Part shown: piece by piece, positions 44,100 through 54,510 of the stretch | How positions within the stretch are numbered: the stretch's first letter is position 1 | Layout: each line of letters starts with the position of its first letter | Assembly (NCBI GenBank): GCA_022605425.2 | Contig: JAKIMF020000011.1 | Span: 682,001-746,000, forward strand | Source: Hamiltosporidium tvaerminnensis | Lineage: Eukaryota; Microsporidia; Dubosqiidae | Length of the DNA: 64,000 bases | Direction of reading: 5' to 3' | Notes under the pieces: generated by a model | What the model saw: the letters and a program-made list of their open reading frames with translations, nothing else | What the model was told of the DNA's origin: nothing | Databases searched by the model: none | Position numbers and translations under genes: made by a program

Positions 44100-46700
44100 C
44101 TTTATCAACCAAACTTTTCTTTTATAGATCAGACTCTGTTTTTATATTTTCTCCCAAGACTTCATGTATAGTTTCCCTATCTAAGATATGAGGTATCGTA
44201 TTTTTCATATTTGCGTGTTTAAAACAATCATCTTGGTCATTTGTTGGCCCAAAGAAGCTATTGGTTGCTCGATAATGTCTGTTATTTGCAATAACACATT
44301 GATCTCTGCCAAATCTTTTGGTATTTTTTAATTTAAGTCTTTTCGGCCATCCATGAAATTTTTTCATGTATCTTCTTGAGTACTGCCGAATTAGTAAACT
44401 GTATGTCATTCATAGTGATTAGCAGTCTTATATGATACATAATGTTGCGATTTTTCACAATGCTTCTTGCAGGTTTATCACACAAGTAATTATCACCGGG
44501 GTTTCCTCATTAATAAGATGCAATTCATTAGCAAATAAGTCATATTTTCTAATTTTTCTAGTTTCACCTTTTTAAAATTTATCTTAAGTTATGTTTCTAT
44601 TAGAATGAAGGCTTTAATATTTATTATCTAGTCTTTAGCAACTATATAAAATCTATTATTCCTAATCTTGAATTCGGTTTTTATTCTGGCGTTTCCTTAT
44701 ATTTTAAAATACAGATTTTCCCGAAATTCTTAAACTATGTGACTCTTAATTTGTTGTAAGATTTAAATTTAACCGTTTAGAAGTGTTTTTAGATCTTAAA
44801 ATGCTTGTTTATGCCGCCTGATGTATTAAAAGTCAAGTATTTCTTTATATACCAAGTCATGGAATAATCTCCGAGTAAACAAAACATATTTCAGTGTCAA
44901 CACAAACCCTCGCGTACCTAAAATACAGTTAAACCTTAGATATGCTAGAACCATTTTCAATATATTCTTTCTATACTCTATTTCTTATGCCATTTTTAAA
45001 GAATGAGTAACTTAAAAGCTCAATTTTTCTTGCATTATATAACTTGAAATGAAGTTTCGGTCTTTCATTTCTTTATATAATTTTAAAAGTTCGATCTCTT
45101 AAAGTTTAATTTTGGCGCCTTTTTGATGCCAGCATTTAAGATTCAAAAAGTTTTTATTTTATGCAAAAATGATTTGATGCATATTCAAGTTTAAGCATTT
45201 TGTAATTATGGTTTAGAAATCTTCAGTTTTTTCAAAAAAATCCAAAACTTACGAAGACATATGGTTTGTTTTCGCAATACAACACTATTAAGACCTTTAG
45301 GATTATTATCTGTGAAGTTATAAGCGCAAAATAAAAGCTAGTCTGAGGTTTTACTTCTTTTTATACTAACACAGCATTATCACATTATCTGACTCATAGA
45401 AATCTGCTTGTTATGATTTTAGAACTCCGTATAGGATTATATATTACGTTTAGCGGATAATTTATATCGGAAATTAAATTTTAAATTTATTTAGTGCTAT
45501 ATTTGTCAAATTACGAAATTAGTCCGCTTTGTAGTAATTCAAATGAGCTAAGTATCGGACTACCCTCTTATGCAGCTATTATTCTATTATATTTAAAGAC
45601 GGAAAAATTACTGGATGGGTAACAGTAATTACAAGCCTATCATTTATGCCTGCAATATTCTCTATTTCTACAAAAATGATTTAAATTTCTTTTAACTCAC
45701 CTGTCATAGATTTCAAGGCTGTGCTTGCAATTATAATGAGCTTAAGATCATCAATCACAAGAATTTATTGGCTTTTGAGAAACTGCATCATTATGTATTC
45801 TAGCATTTGTGCATTTCTCATTGTGTTACGGCCTCAAATTGTCCATACTAAGCACAAATATTAACGGTTCCCACATATCATCTAAAATTAGATCTTTCTC
45901 AAACTTTTTGTTCAAGATTTTTCAGAAGTTAGAGATGTATGATCTTCATTTTTGTATTGCTCCTTAAAAATTTGGACTCAATCAATGAAATGAGAGTTCG
46001 AATTTACTGGTTTAAACTTGTATTTTCGACATGATTTTAATTTTTGAACTTCAATATACGATGTTTTATGTAGATTTTTTTTTGTTCAGCCCAGAAGCCG
46101 ATTAAACGGTTCTTTTGCTCGTTTAAATCTTCCTGGTTCTTACTGATTTTATGCAAATCCTTGATTTCAATTGAAAGCGTAAACGCAGAATGAATTTAGT
46201 CTTTGGCTTGTTCAAATTAGACACATATGTAATCAGTCTAAAGCCAAGATTTTTTTTGAAAATTTTCAGGTATCAGATAATAAAGATATTTTAAGTCTTT
46301 GCCGGCAATAGAATTTAATTCTTAGATATATCGACACAATATAATCAATATCACTGAAGATATTGGCTACTTTTTAGATCAAAAACTTAAAAAGCATAAT
46401 AGCTAAGTGAAATCATGCTAGAAAGCCCATTTATGATATTTTTATACCCATAAAGTAACCTGACTTAGGAAGTATCAAGAAAATTTTATGAGGTACCCTT
46501 GTTATGGGATTATGTCATTATGATTGTTTTACAGACAGCCAAAAACCTAAACTTTAGAAAAATTAGTCACATGCTTTGATTTTACACGCCTAGATAACGT
46601 CAATGAAATCAAATATCTCAACCATATCATTTCTTCTCGGAAAACTTCTTATCTTTCTTATCCTTCTTATCCAATAGTTTAAAGCATAACCGAGCATTGG
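44100..46700 (-). mobile_element. LINE copy E, degenerate but long
   Basis: Minus-strand relic that can be aligned to the full-length LINE in order. The 44122-44409 frame corresponds to the C-terminal region (the nucleotide block at AGTACTCAAGAAGATAC matches AGTACTTAAGAAGACAG). About 44530-44570 matches LLANELGLIYK. About 45020-45090 matches the KLYNARKNEL block. About 45740-45770 is the catalytic motif region (reads VIDDLKLI in place of FIDDLKLL). About 45840-45870 matches the FVLCMDPLS block. About 46190-46240 matches the ITCMSNLYKLTTK block. Spacings agree with the intact copy within about 100 bases. The 5' limit is unclear and may reach about 47150 or beyond. Confidence 0.7.
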
Positions 46701-47990
46701 TAACTTTTTTTATTAAAGCCACATAAAGATTATTTATGTTATTTATTGTTACATTTCTTATGATTTTTTTAGGATCTTTGTTATTGTCATAGGTTTCTAG
46801 TGTTTACGGGCTCGCAACAAGTTCTTTAGAAAATTAAAATGAATATTTTTCCTGCCAATTTTTTCCTCTCAGCCGATCATTGTTACTCTACATTTATTGG
46901 TTTGTAGAAGGATACATTTGCTGTTTTTATTTTATATATGGCCCGTATTTACTCCAAGTACATAAGAATTGGCGTATTAACCAATATTCCAAAAAATGAA
47001 GTTCGGAATTTTATTTTCAATTTTTGTTTGGATGCGTTCTAGTTCTGTCTCCCACTTTTTTAATTTACTTCTCTTTGATTTTTTTTTTTTGGCTCAAATA
47101 TTTATTTTACTTGAATTTATATTGAGTAGCATCGGTACGTAAATAGTTCAATGAGAAATGGGGTAATTCCAGATTGGTTTTCATCCTCTTCTAGACTTAT
47201 TTCTATTTACCTCATTGCATGTGGTATTTTGTAACAGATCGAAAATTGTGCCACAATCAAATTTCAGTTTTTTTCTTAGAGTTTTGTCTACCTCTTTCAC
47301 AAATTGAACAACATTTTAACCACTACAAAAAAAATCCAGGCTCGATTCTACTACTCGACTATTACGAAATGAATATATTTCATAATGTATTAAGCCGATT
47401 TTCTCTAGAAATAGCTTGAACAAGAATTTTTTATGTTTTTACTAGCAGGCAGTTACTTATACTGAAAAATTTTGCCGTTTTATTCGGCGAGAAGAAGCCG
47501 AAAAAATGTTCTTTTCTGTTTTATATTCCGTTTACACATATGATTGATGGATCTTTTTTGTGCGAGAAAAAAAATACAAGATTCATATCTGAATATTTCA
47601 CGTTTTCTCTCTACAGTTTTATTTCATTTTTATATCGAGTTCCTTCCGATTTATAATATTTCATTCTTTTTCTTATAGCAAAACGTTAATATATTTATGA
47701 ACGTAGTATTTGGTTAAAACGTATATTATGTTTTTTAATCATCAATTAGGCAAAAAAATTATATTATAACCATTGGCTTAATATATTTTTATTACAAATT
47801 AGAATGAATTTTTATAAATAATTTGGTATGATTGACTTATATAGAACATATTAAATTTATAAAAACAAATTACCAAAAATGGCTAATATGAAGAAAAAAT
47901 ATGATTTAAGAAAATTATTTTAGCTTACAAATAAATCTTTAATTTGTATTTTTAAAAAAATCTGCTATAATAAATCAAAATGCTGAACTA
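46701..47990. other. Non-coding interval, possibly the eroded 5' part of LINE copy E
   Basis: No gene is recognised. Given the length of a complete LINE, some of this could be its unrecognisable 5' region. Confidence 0.35.
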
Positions 47991-47999
47991 AATATATAT

Positions 48000-49471
48000 A
48001 TACACAAGAGGATGAAAATTTTTAATTATACTTGAAGGGTAGTATTGATTATGACCTTGAAAAGATAGTAAATTTTTTTTAAATATTTGTACTTTATTTT
48101 TTGGAGGTCAAAAAAAGATATATTTTAAAAAAAATTATTTCGTTAAAAGTCACTAAATTATACTCAATTAGTTAAATAGTAAGAAGAAATCATAAATACT
48201 TCACAGGTAGTTAAAGTGCCTCTGAAGGGTTTGATGCGCCACTAATGGGATTTATGATGCATGAGCAAAACTGAATCTCACTGATATCAAAATATTCATA
48301 GCGAAACATTACATCAAATAAATACCATATGTTTTTATCCGTAAAAACTTTTTTCTCGGAACAAGAATTATTGGGTAATTTTGCTTTGTGCCATTCTCTT
48401 GCTGCAGAAAACAATTCTAAATATCCTTGGAGGATTTCAGATTTATTTACACATATTATAGTAAAAATTTTGATTATGACGGTTAAATTGTTATATATAC
48501 GAAAATTTTTGGGAAAATTTCTATCAAAATAAATATTTTCTATATAAGTTGATTTTGATGGATCTAAGATATCTGCAATCATCTCAGATGTTTTGATTAG
48601 GATACTCTTTACTAATTTTAAACAGAATGCAATCCTAACATAATATTTTACATGTGGTGTACATGAGTATATCTCTACCTCTAATAGTTTATGTAAATGA
48701 AAAAGCAAAGGAATATTATAAAATATACTTGTTTCTGGAACAGCTAAATCCATATTCTTACCATTTTTTTTAAACAGATCTTCAAATTCTTTTTTTTTAA
48801 TTGCATCAATATTTATAATATTTTTTTCAATAATTAGCAAATTTCTAGCCAGCAAAAAATATTTGGCAAAAATTCCTTCTTTCAAAATATCATCAAATAA
48901 TACATCAATGTCTAAGATTATGCTAATGTCAGGAATTGCCATATTTTCTGAATAATTGAAATATGGTTTAAAAGATTTTTTAGCTCAAGTGAAGATAGTT
49001 TCTCTGGAGGCGAATCAATAGAAATAAAGTGTGAATAAACCAAACATGGGGCATTATTATTTTTTGAAATTTTATGAGAAACTCCCTCTGGGGTTGAAAA
49101 TGAACTATTATCACCGAAATTGCTGCCATCATCTATTTTATATGAAGAATACGGTTTTTTATGCGTCGATTCAACTCTTAGACATGTTTTGGCTTCTCCT
49201 TGATCTAAAATTGTTCCTTGATTCTTTGAAAAATGCGAATCAGTTGGGTGATGAGTTACGGGATTTGGGTGCAAAGCTACAAATTTTTCTTGCATTTGAA
49301 CTGCATGCAATTCTGTTTTTTTCAAAACGTGACTGTTTGGTTCGTTCCGGTATTTTGTACTTCCGAAGCCTTTCTTTTTTTATCTCTTAAAATACTTGAA
49401 GACTTACAAGTTAAAAGCAAAAAAAGTATCAAAATGCAATTGAACTTATACATAACTCTTTGAAAAAGCAT
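48000..49471 (-). pseudogene. Secreted multigene-family member 4, frameshifted
   Basis: A minus-strand ATG at 49471, preceded by CCCCC, opens a signal peptide (NCILILFLLLTCKSS). The frame hits a TGA near 49325 beside a T-run and continues one base out of step as KKTELHAVQ (49325-48918). A second break near 48960 leads into NYSENMAIPDISIILD and the conserved domain: IIEKNIINID, FCLKLVKSILIKT, LFSAAREWHKAK, YLFDVMFRYEYFDISEI. This frame stops at 48211, before the final part. Weak similarity to the YYF(M/I)IF block continues to about 48000. The gene is dead as written. Confidence 0.8.
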
Positions 49472-50267
49472 AGGGGGTTATCTTTTTGATAACAATATAA
49501 TTTTATAATTTAAAATTTGATTTTATATATTTTAGAAAAAAATGACAAATATGGTAAATTAAATTTTTAAAAAATAATTATTCTAGTTTGAATCGGATAA
49601 ATTAAAAGATATTTTTGGATGTTATAATTTGATAAAATTTCGTAGTTTTACTAATTCCTGTCGTATTTTATTCTGTCTCCAACCTCCGTTCAAAGAAAAC
49701 TATAATAAAAGGCTATAGTTTCGAACTTTTTCCAATATTTTCTATTTAAAAATTTCCATCATGTCAACAGATTCTTATATTTTATATGCTAGGTTTTCGA
49801 AGAATTTCTTAGTAAAAATGTATACAAATTTTAAAATTATTTAATTTTGTCAACACATTGTTCTTTACTACATTCACTTGTTAAATTGAATAAATTTGTT
49901 GAAAGTATGTTAATAAAAATTTTAAATCATATATTTTAATAAAACATTTTATTTAGAGGGAATTTAGACAACTTAAACCATATCATATTTTTTATATAAA
50001 ATATTCGTATATTTAAATCGAAAACTTTGTAAAATATAAATAAAGAAGAATAAAAAACCAGTGAGTAGACAAATATATAAAAAATAAAATCAAAAAAATT
50101 TATTGAGATTCAAATTTTTTTATTGTTTTATAGGATTGCAATTTTTCTAAACTTGTAATAATCTGATTTTCTTTTAAATTCTTTCTTTTTTAGTTTCTTT
50201 TCATGTATTTTTACAATATTTTTTAATTTTTTCATTTACTTTTTTTAAATTAATTCTAATATTTTTT
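49472..50267. other. AT-rich interval between a family pseudogene and the full-length LINE
   Basis: No gene. It presumably holds the promoter of the minus-strand family member and the pre-insertion sequence of the LINE site. Confidence 0.5.
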
Positions 50268-50286
50268 TTTATTTTTTGATTAAAAG

Positions 50287-52638
50287 ATGGGTAGAAAGAA
50301 AAATGTTAGCAGCGAAATATCGAATAATACCAAAACAAAGGCTGCAAACGACGCTGATGAGGTGAAGAAGAGTGATAGTGAGGTACAAAAATGTAAGCTA
50401 CACCCACCGGCGATTTCCCTACCTTCCTCCTCCTACATAACAATAACACCTCCACCACCAAGCCAAACATGCAGTAAAATGCAAAATAGTGGGCTTGACA
50501 CCTTACCTTCGCCTAATACACCAGTTCCCTCTTCGGTTGAAGTCTCTGCGTGCGAGCCATCGTACGACATGACAAGCCCCTGTACTCTAGCTATTCCGGA
50601 AGGTAACAGGCTAATGGCATTGCGGACGATATTCGATTCCGTAACAGCCGACCCGAAGGAATGGCCTCGAATTGTTTTTTTTGCAGTACAGACAAGGTTT
50701 GAAAGAATGCAAAGAAATGGCTGGACAGAGCTTCACAGGTACTATAATGAGAAATTCGGCTGCACTGAAACTCTCGAAGTGTTAAAAAAATTGGCACAAA
50801 GTGAGATGGGAAAGGATGTAAAATCAGAAGAGAATGGAGAGCGACGTAGAATCGCCACTTGTCTCGCTGATACATGCACCTTGACCGACACCACGGAGTA
50901 CATAAACCTGAGAGATAAATTCTTGAGTAAAATCAAAGAAATCTCGATGAAGGAAATTGGAAAAGTGGTGGTCCGAACTAGAAAACATCCAAATGAACTG
51001 GTTGATAGTAAAGTTCTGGATCTCATTAATCGAGTAGTCGGTGAATATGCAGGAGCTCATGTACCTGAGTCAATTACGGAAGCCGCGTATATCATGCAAG
51101 CTGCGCAGGTATGCTATGACGAGGCAAGACGTAAAGAGAAGCCTAGATCCGCTTGGAAGGAAAACATAGAAAGTAAAATTTCTAAGTTAGTACTTTCCAA
51201 AGATCTCCTCGAGAAGGCTCGTAAGCAGGAAAAGCTCTCCACCTCGGAAACGAAGAGCCTTAAGAAAATCATGCGAGAGTTTAATTTAAACTTGAGCAGT
51301 GTAACTGATCTTTCTGAGGCTTTAGTTAAGAAGAATGAGTCTTTGAATGTGTACGAGAAAAAAATTACGATGCATGAAAGTAGGAAGCAATTCCGAAAAG
51401 AGAATCGTATGTTTGAGCTTTTCCGAGGTCGATTTTATCGTGGGTTATCTGAGCGTGTGGAATCCGAGCATGTGGTTAGTCGTGATGAAATTGTGAGTTT
51501 TTGGTCTACAATGTGGAACAAAAATGATGACACAGTCACGTATGATGATTATTTGATTCCATTTGTATCAGATAATCATCCGACCACGTTTCCTTCACTT
51601 GATGAATTTGTAAATATCATTAATTGGCTTCCCAATTGGAAAGCTGCTGGAATTGATGGTATTTACAATTTTTTCATTAAGAAACTTACAACTCTTCACA
51701 AATATCTTTATGATATTGTGAAAGTTATATGTTTAGAAGGAACACCTCAAGCTGATTGGTTTTACTGCGGGCTTACGTATTTGATACCGAAAGGAATTCC
51801 ACGAAGAGGCTCTGACTACAGGCCAATCACTTGTATGTCCAACCTCTATAAGTTAACGACAAAGTGTGTAACGAAAGTCGTTCAACTTGAAGTGGAAAGG
51901 CGAGGGTTGCTTGCAGAGAACCAACTAGGGGCGGTAAGAGGTGTGCAGGGAGCGAAAGAGCAGGCTCTACTGAATATTGCCTTAAATAAAGAGTATGGAA
52001 ATAATCTTAAGGCAACATGGATTGATGTTAAAAAAGCTTCTGATTCAATAAATCATGCTTATTTAATTCAATGCATTGAAAACCTTAATTTACCTGATTG
52101 GATCCTGAAATTTATTAAGGTAATTATATCAAAATGGAAAATTGATATATCAGTAGGGCCTAAAAAAATCATGAGCAAGAAGATTGATAGAGGGATTCTG
52201 CAAGGAGATAGTTTGTCACCATTGTTATTTGTGTTGTGTATGGATCCATTAAGCCGAAAGCTTAATGAAAAATACACAAAAGTGACAGTACAAACAGATG
52301 CAGAATCTCATTCTACTAATCATCTCTTGTTTATTGATGATCTTAAGCTCCTTGCAAAAGACAGCTGCACATTGAGTGCTATGACAGGCGAGGCAAAGGA
52401 ATTTTTAGAGGTGATTGGCTTAGAGATGAACAAAGAGAAGTCAGCCACAAATGATACGTGTTGTGAAGATACTGCTACTTTTCTAGAAGGTGTTAGTGTT
52501 TACAAATATTTAGGAATAATAGAAGATAGCAGAGGAATCTTAACACGTAGCTCATTTGAAGAAGTACAAAGCAAACTTATATCAAGAGTTGAAAGACTTT
52601 GTCACACTATATTAAATGCAAAAAATATTTTTTTGTAA
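50287..52638 (+). CDS. Reverse transcriptase ORF of LINE copy F, 783 aa
   Basis: Non-LTR retrotransposon reverse transcriptase. Residues 1-100 are polar and proline/serine-rich. Residues about 100-450 are charged and partly coiled. The RT core runs from about 500: SDYRPITCMSNLYKLTTK (about 508-525), ENQLGAVRG, the motif A equivalent IDVKKASDS (579-587, catalytic Asp580), GILQGDSLSPLLFVLCMDPLS (about 636-656) and the motif C FIDDLK (682-687, catalytic Asp684 and Asp685). FIDD replaces the usual FADD/YADD. Residue 585 is Ser where this position is normally aromatic and helps select deoxynucleotides, so activity is doubtful. The stop at 52638 results from a one-base loss in the preceding T-run. 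The frame originally continued into the endonuclease region. Confidence 0.9.
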   Translation: MGRKKNVSSEISNNTKTKAANDADEVKKSDSEVQKCKLHPPAISLPSSSYITITPPPPSQTCSKMQNSGLDTLPSPNTPVPSSVEVSACEPSYDMTSPCTLAIPEGNRLMALRTIFDSVTADPKEWPRIVFFAVQTRFERMQRNGWTELHRYYNEKFGCTETLEVLKKLAQSEMGKDVKSEENGERRRIATCLADTCTLTDTTEYINLRDKFLSKIKEISMKEIGKVVVRTRKHPNELVDSKVLDLINRVVGEYAGAHVPESITEAAYIMQAAQVCYDEARRKEKPRSAWKENIESKISKLVLSKDLLEKARKQEKLSTSETKSLKKIMREFNLNLSSVTDLSEALVKKNESLNVYEKKITMHESRKQFRKENRMFELFRGRFYRGLSERVESEHVVSRDEIVSFWSTMWNKNDDTVTYDDYLIPFVSDNHPTTFPSLDEFVNIINWLPNWKAAGIDGIYNFFIKKLTTLHKYLYDIVKVICLEGTPQADWFYCGLTYLIPKGIPRRGSDYRPITCMSNLYKLTTKCVTKVVQLEVERRGLLAENQLGAVRGVQGAKEQALLNIALNKEYGNNLKATWIDVKKASDSINHAYLIQCIENLNLPDWILKFIKVIISKWKIDISVGPKKIMSKKIDRGILQGDSLSPLLFVLCMDPLSRKLNEKYTKVTVQTDAESHSTNHLLFIDDLKLLAKDSCTLSAMTGEAKEFLEVIGLEMNKEKSATNDTCCEDTATFLEGVSVYKYLGIIEDSRGILTRSSFEEVQSKLISRVERLCHTILNAKNIFL

Positions 52639-54046
52639 TCAATCAACATGCGATATTGTTTACTAACTATCACATAGGAGTACTTTGACTTGAACCGGCT
52701 GACTTCTCTAAGTTAGATGATGCAGTGCGTGCGGTGCGCGTGAAGAATAAGATACATCTCCGCCTAGGATGTAAAGAGCGTTTGTATCTTCCTAGAACAG
52801 AACTTGGAAGAGGCCTACATAGTGTTGAGTTGCGAAGCGAAAATATGCTTCTGCAACTCTTGGATTGTCTGGAAAAAAGTAAAGAAATATCAACTAGACG
52901 AGCAGCAATCCTCAAGGTGGAGAATAATAATAAAACCCATCTTGCACTAATAAAAAGCTTCGTAAAAGTAAAGTACAGGTTGGTAGAAGAAGTCACTAAG
53001 AAAAGTTTAGAAGAAGCTCAACTTGCAAAACTATATAACGAAATAGAAAAACGAAAACTCCATTCAAAGTTATATAATGCGAAGAAAAATGAGCTTGTGA
53101 GTGTTAGTGACTCTTCAAGATGGTTAAAGAGAGGAAATACTAGGCCACGAAATGAAGCTGTGTTCTGCTATATCCAGGATAGAAATGTATTCTGGGGAGC
53201 AGATAGTATGTGGCAACACTGTAATAAATCTGGTAAGACTGTGGATCATCTAGCAACTCGATGTGAAAAAATGCTAGGCCATGACTACACTAGACGGCAT
53301 AATGAAGTGGTTAGATGCCTAAGTTTACTTTTCCTAAATAGATATAAGTTTAAGTCTTCAAAACGAATTAGGAGTCACACATTTCAAGAAATTCTTGATA
53401 ATGAGTATGCAGAGATAAGAGTGGACACCAGAATAAAAACTGATGTTAAAATTCGGAATAACAGACCGGACATATTTATTTTAGATAAGAAGAAGAATAA
53501 GATAACACTCATTGAAATATGAATCACTTCCCAAGACTCACTTCAAATAGTTGAAACTGAGAACGCAGAGAGTATGACCTGCTAGCCAATGAGTTGGGTC
53601 TTATTTATAAGTGTAGTGTAGAGATAATCCCTTATGTGATGACCTGGGACGGTATTGTGACAAAATACCATAAATCTCATCTTAAAAGACTAGAAATACC
53701 CATGAATGTAGAGGCATACATTCAGTCTATAGTACTTAAGAAGACAGTCGAAACAATTTCCTTTGATCGACGAAGAGGACTTGAGTCAGGACTAAATGCC
53801 GAAGAGAGCTGGGAGAGAGCGTCAATGGGTGTTATTATGAGATCAGAGGTGGATGAGGAACCAACACCCCCTTTAAAAGAAGAGAAGAGAGAGGAAGATG
53901 GTGAAAAAAATTTTAAACCAAAAAATAAAGCACCCCTTATTTCACAAGGAGGAACCACTTTAGAGGAACCGACCAATAACATAAATGAAGAGTCGGATTT
54001 GGAAGAAGAGACAATAGTGGTTAAAGAGGTAGAAGAAAACATATAA
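52639..54046 (+). pseudogene. CCHC finger and endonuclease part of LINE copy F, broken
   Basis: Continuation of the LINE ORF. After the frameshift the frame reads INQHAILFTNYHIGV, then TGA at 52686-52688 where copy C has CGA. The longest frame (52725-53522) carries EEAQLAKLYNEIEKRKLHSK, FCYIQDRNVFW, a finger reading WQHC where other copies have CQHC, and RPDIFILDKKKNKITLIE. It then stops where copies A and C have a GAA codon. After a further frameshift near 53565, 53594-54046 reads TWDGIVTKYHKSHLKRL and an acidic C-terminus (SDLEEETIVVKEVEENI). The endonuclease family nicks DNA to prime reverse transcription. This copy cannot make a whole protein. Confidence 0.85.
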
Positions 54047-54101
54047 AAATGGTAAAAATGTTTTAACCCAGAATTTTATTAAATAAATTTATTTTTTGAT
54101 T

Positions 54102-54485
54102 TACTTTTTTTTAAATTATTTAAAATTTTTGTCATTCAGAATAACATATTGTACTGGAATCCTTTGATTTATCACAAAAAAATTATTTTTACGCTGAAAA
54201 AGTCGTTAACGCCAAAAAAGCATAAATAGGAATTTTAATGAGACCAGCGCATTTAGAAGAAGTAATGATCTTTGGATTTTAATTTTTGCAAGAATAAAAT
54301 TCAGCATGGGGGGGGTAAAATTGGGTTCATTATAAAATAAGTGTATATTAATAATACTTAACCAAGTAAATTAAAATTACTCAATTGGGTTTCTGATTTT
54401 TTTATAAAAAAATGCCATGTGATTTAAAACATATATTTTTTTATATTTTTCGGTAATTTACTATTTATGTTTGATTTTTTTGCTA
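54102..54485. other. Interval between LINE and secreted-family member 5
   Basis: No gene. It probably contains the upstream region of the gene at 54511. CGGTAATTTACTATTTATG at 54450-54468 resembles the CGGTAATTTACC upstream of member 2 near 13485. Confidence 0.45.
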
Positions 54486-54510
54486 TTTTTTTAAAAAAAT
54501 CTATCCCCTC
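54486..54510 (+). promoter_or_regulatory. Shared T-run/A-run plus CCC start context
   Basis: TTTTTTTAAAAAAATC followed by CCCC and the ATG at 54511. It is nearly the same as the sequence before the paralogue at 8307. Confidence 0.55.

Larger units (their letters stand above)
50282..54087 (+). mobile_element. LINE copy F, full length (RT plus C-terminal endonuclease)
   Basis: Complete element of about 3.8 kb. A perfect 14-bp direct repeat, TTTATTTTTTGATT, lies at 50268-50281 and 54088-54101, exactly bordering the element, and the 3' end is TTAAATAAA as in other copies. The AT-rich repeat could arise by chance, but its position at both exact ends argues for a target-site duplication. The ATG lies only five bases from the 5' end. 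The layout (RT, CCHC finger, restriction-like endonuclease, one original frame) is that of the early-branching R2/NeSL/CRE-like LINEs. Disruptions are a one-base loss in the T-run at 52629-52635, TGA at 52686, loss of the first CCHC cysteine, TGA near 53519 and a frameshift near 53565. Confidence 0.9.

Noticed and set aside
52629-52640. Programmed frameshift at the T-run of the LINE
   Set aside because: A second stop (TGA at 52686) and later breaks in the same copy, together with copy C reading CGA there, fit random decay better than a recoding signal.
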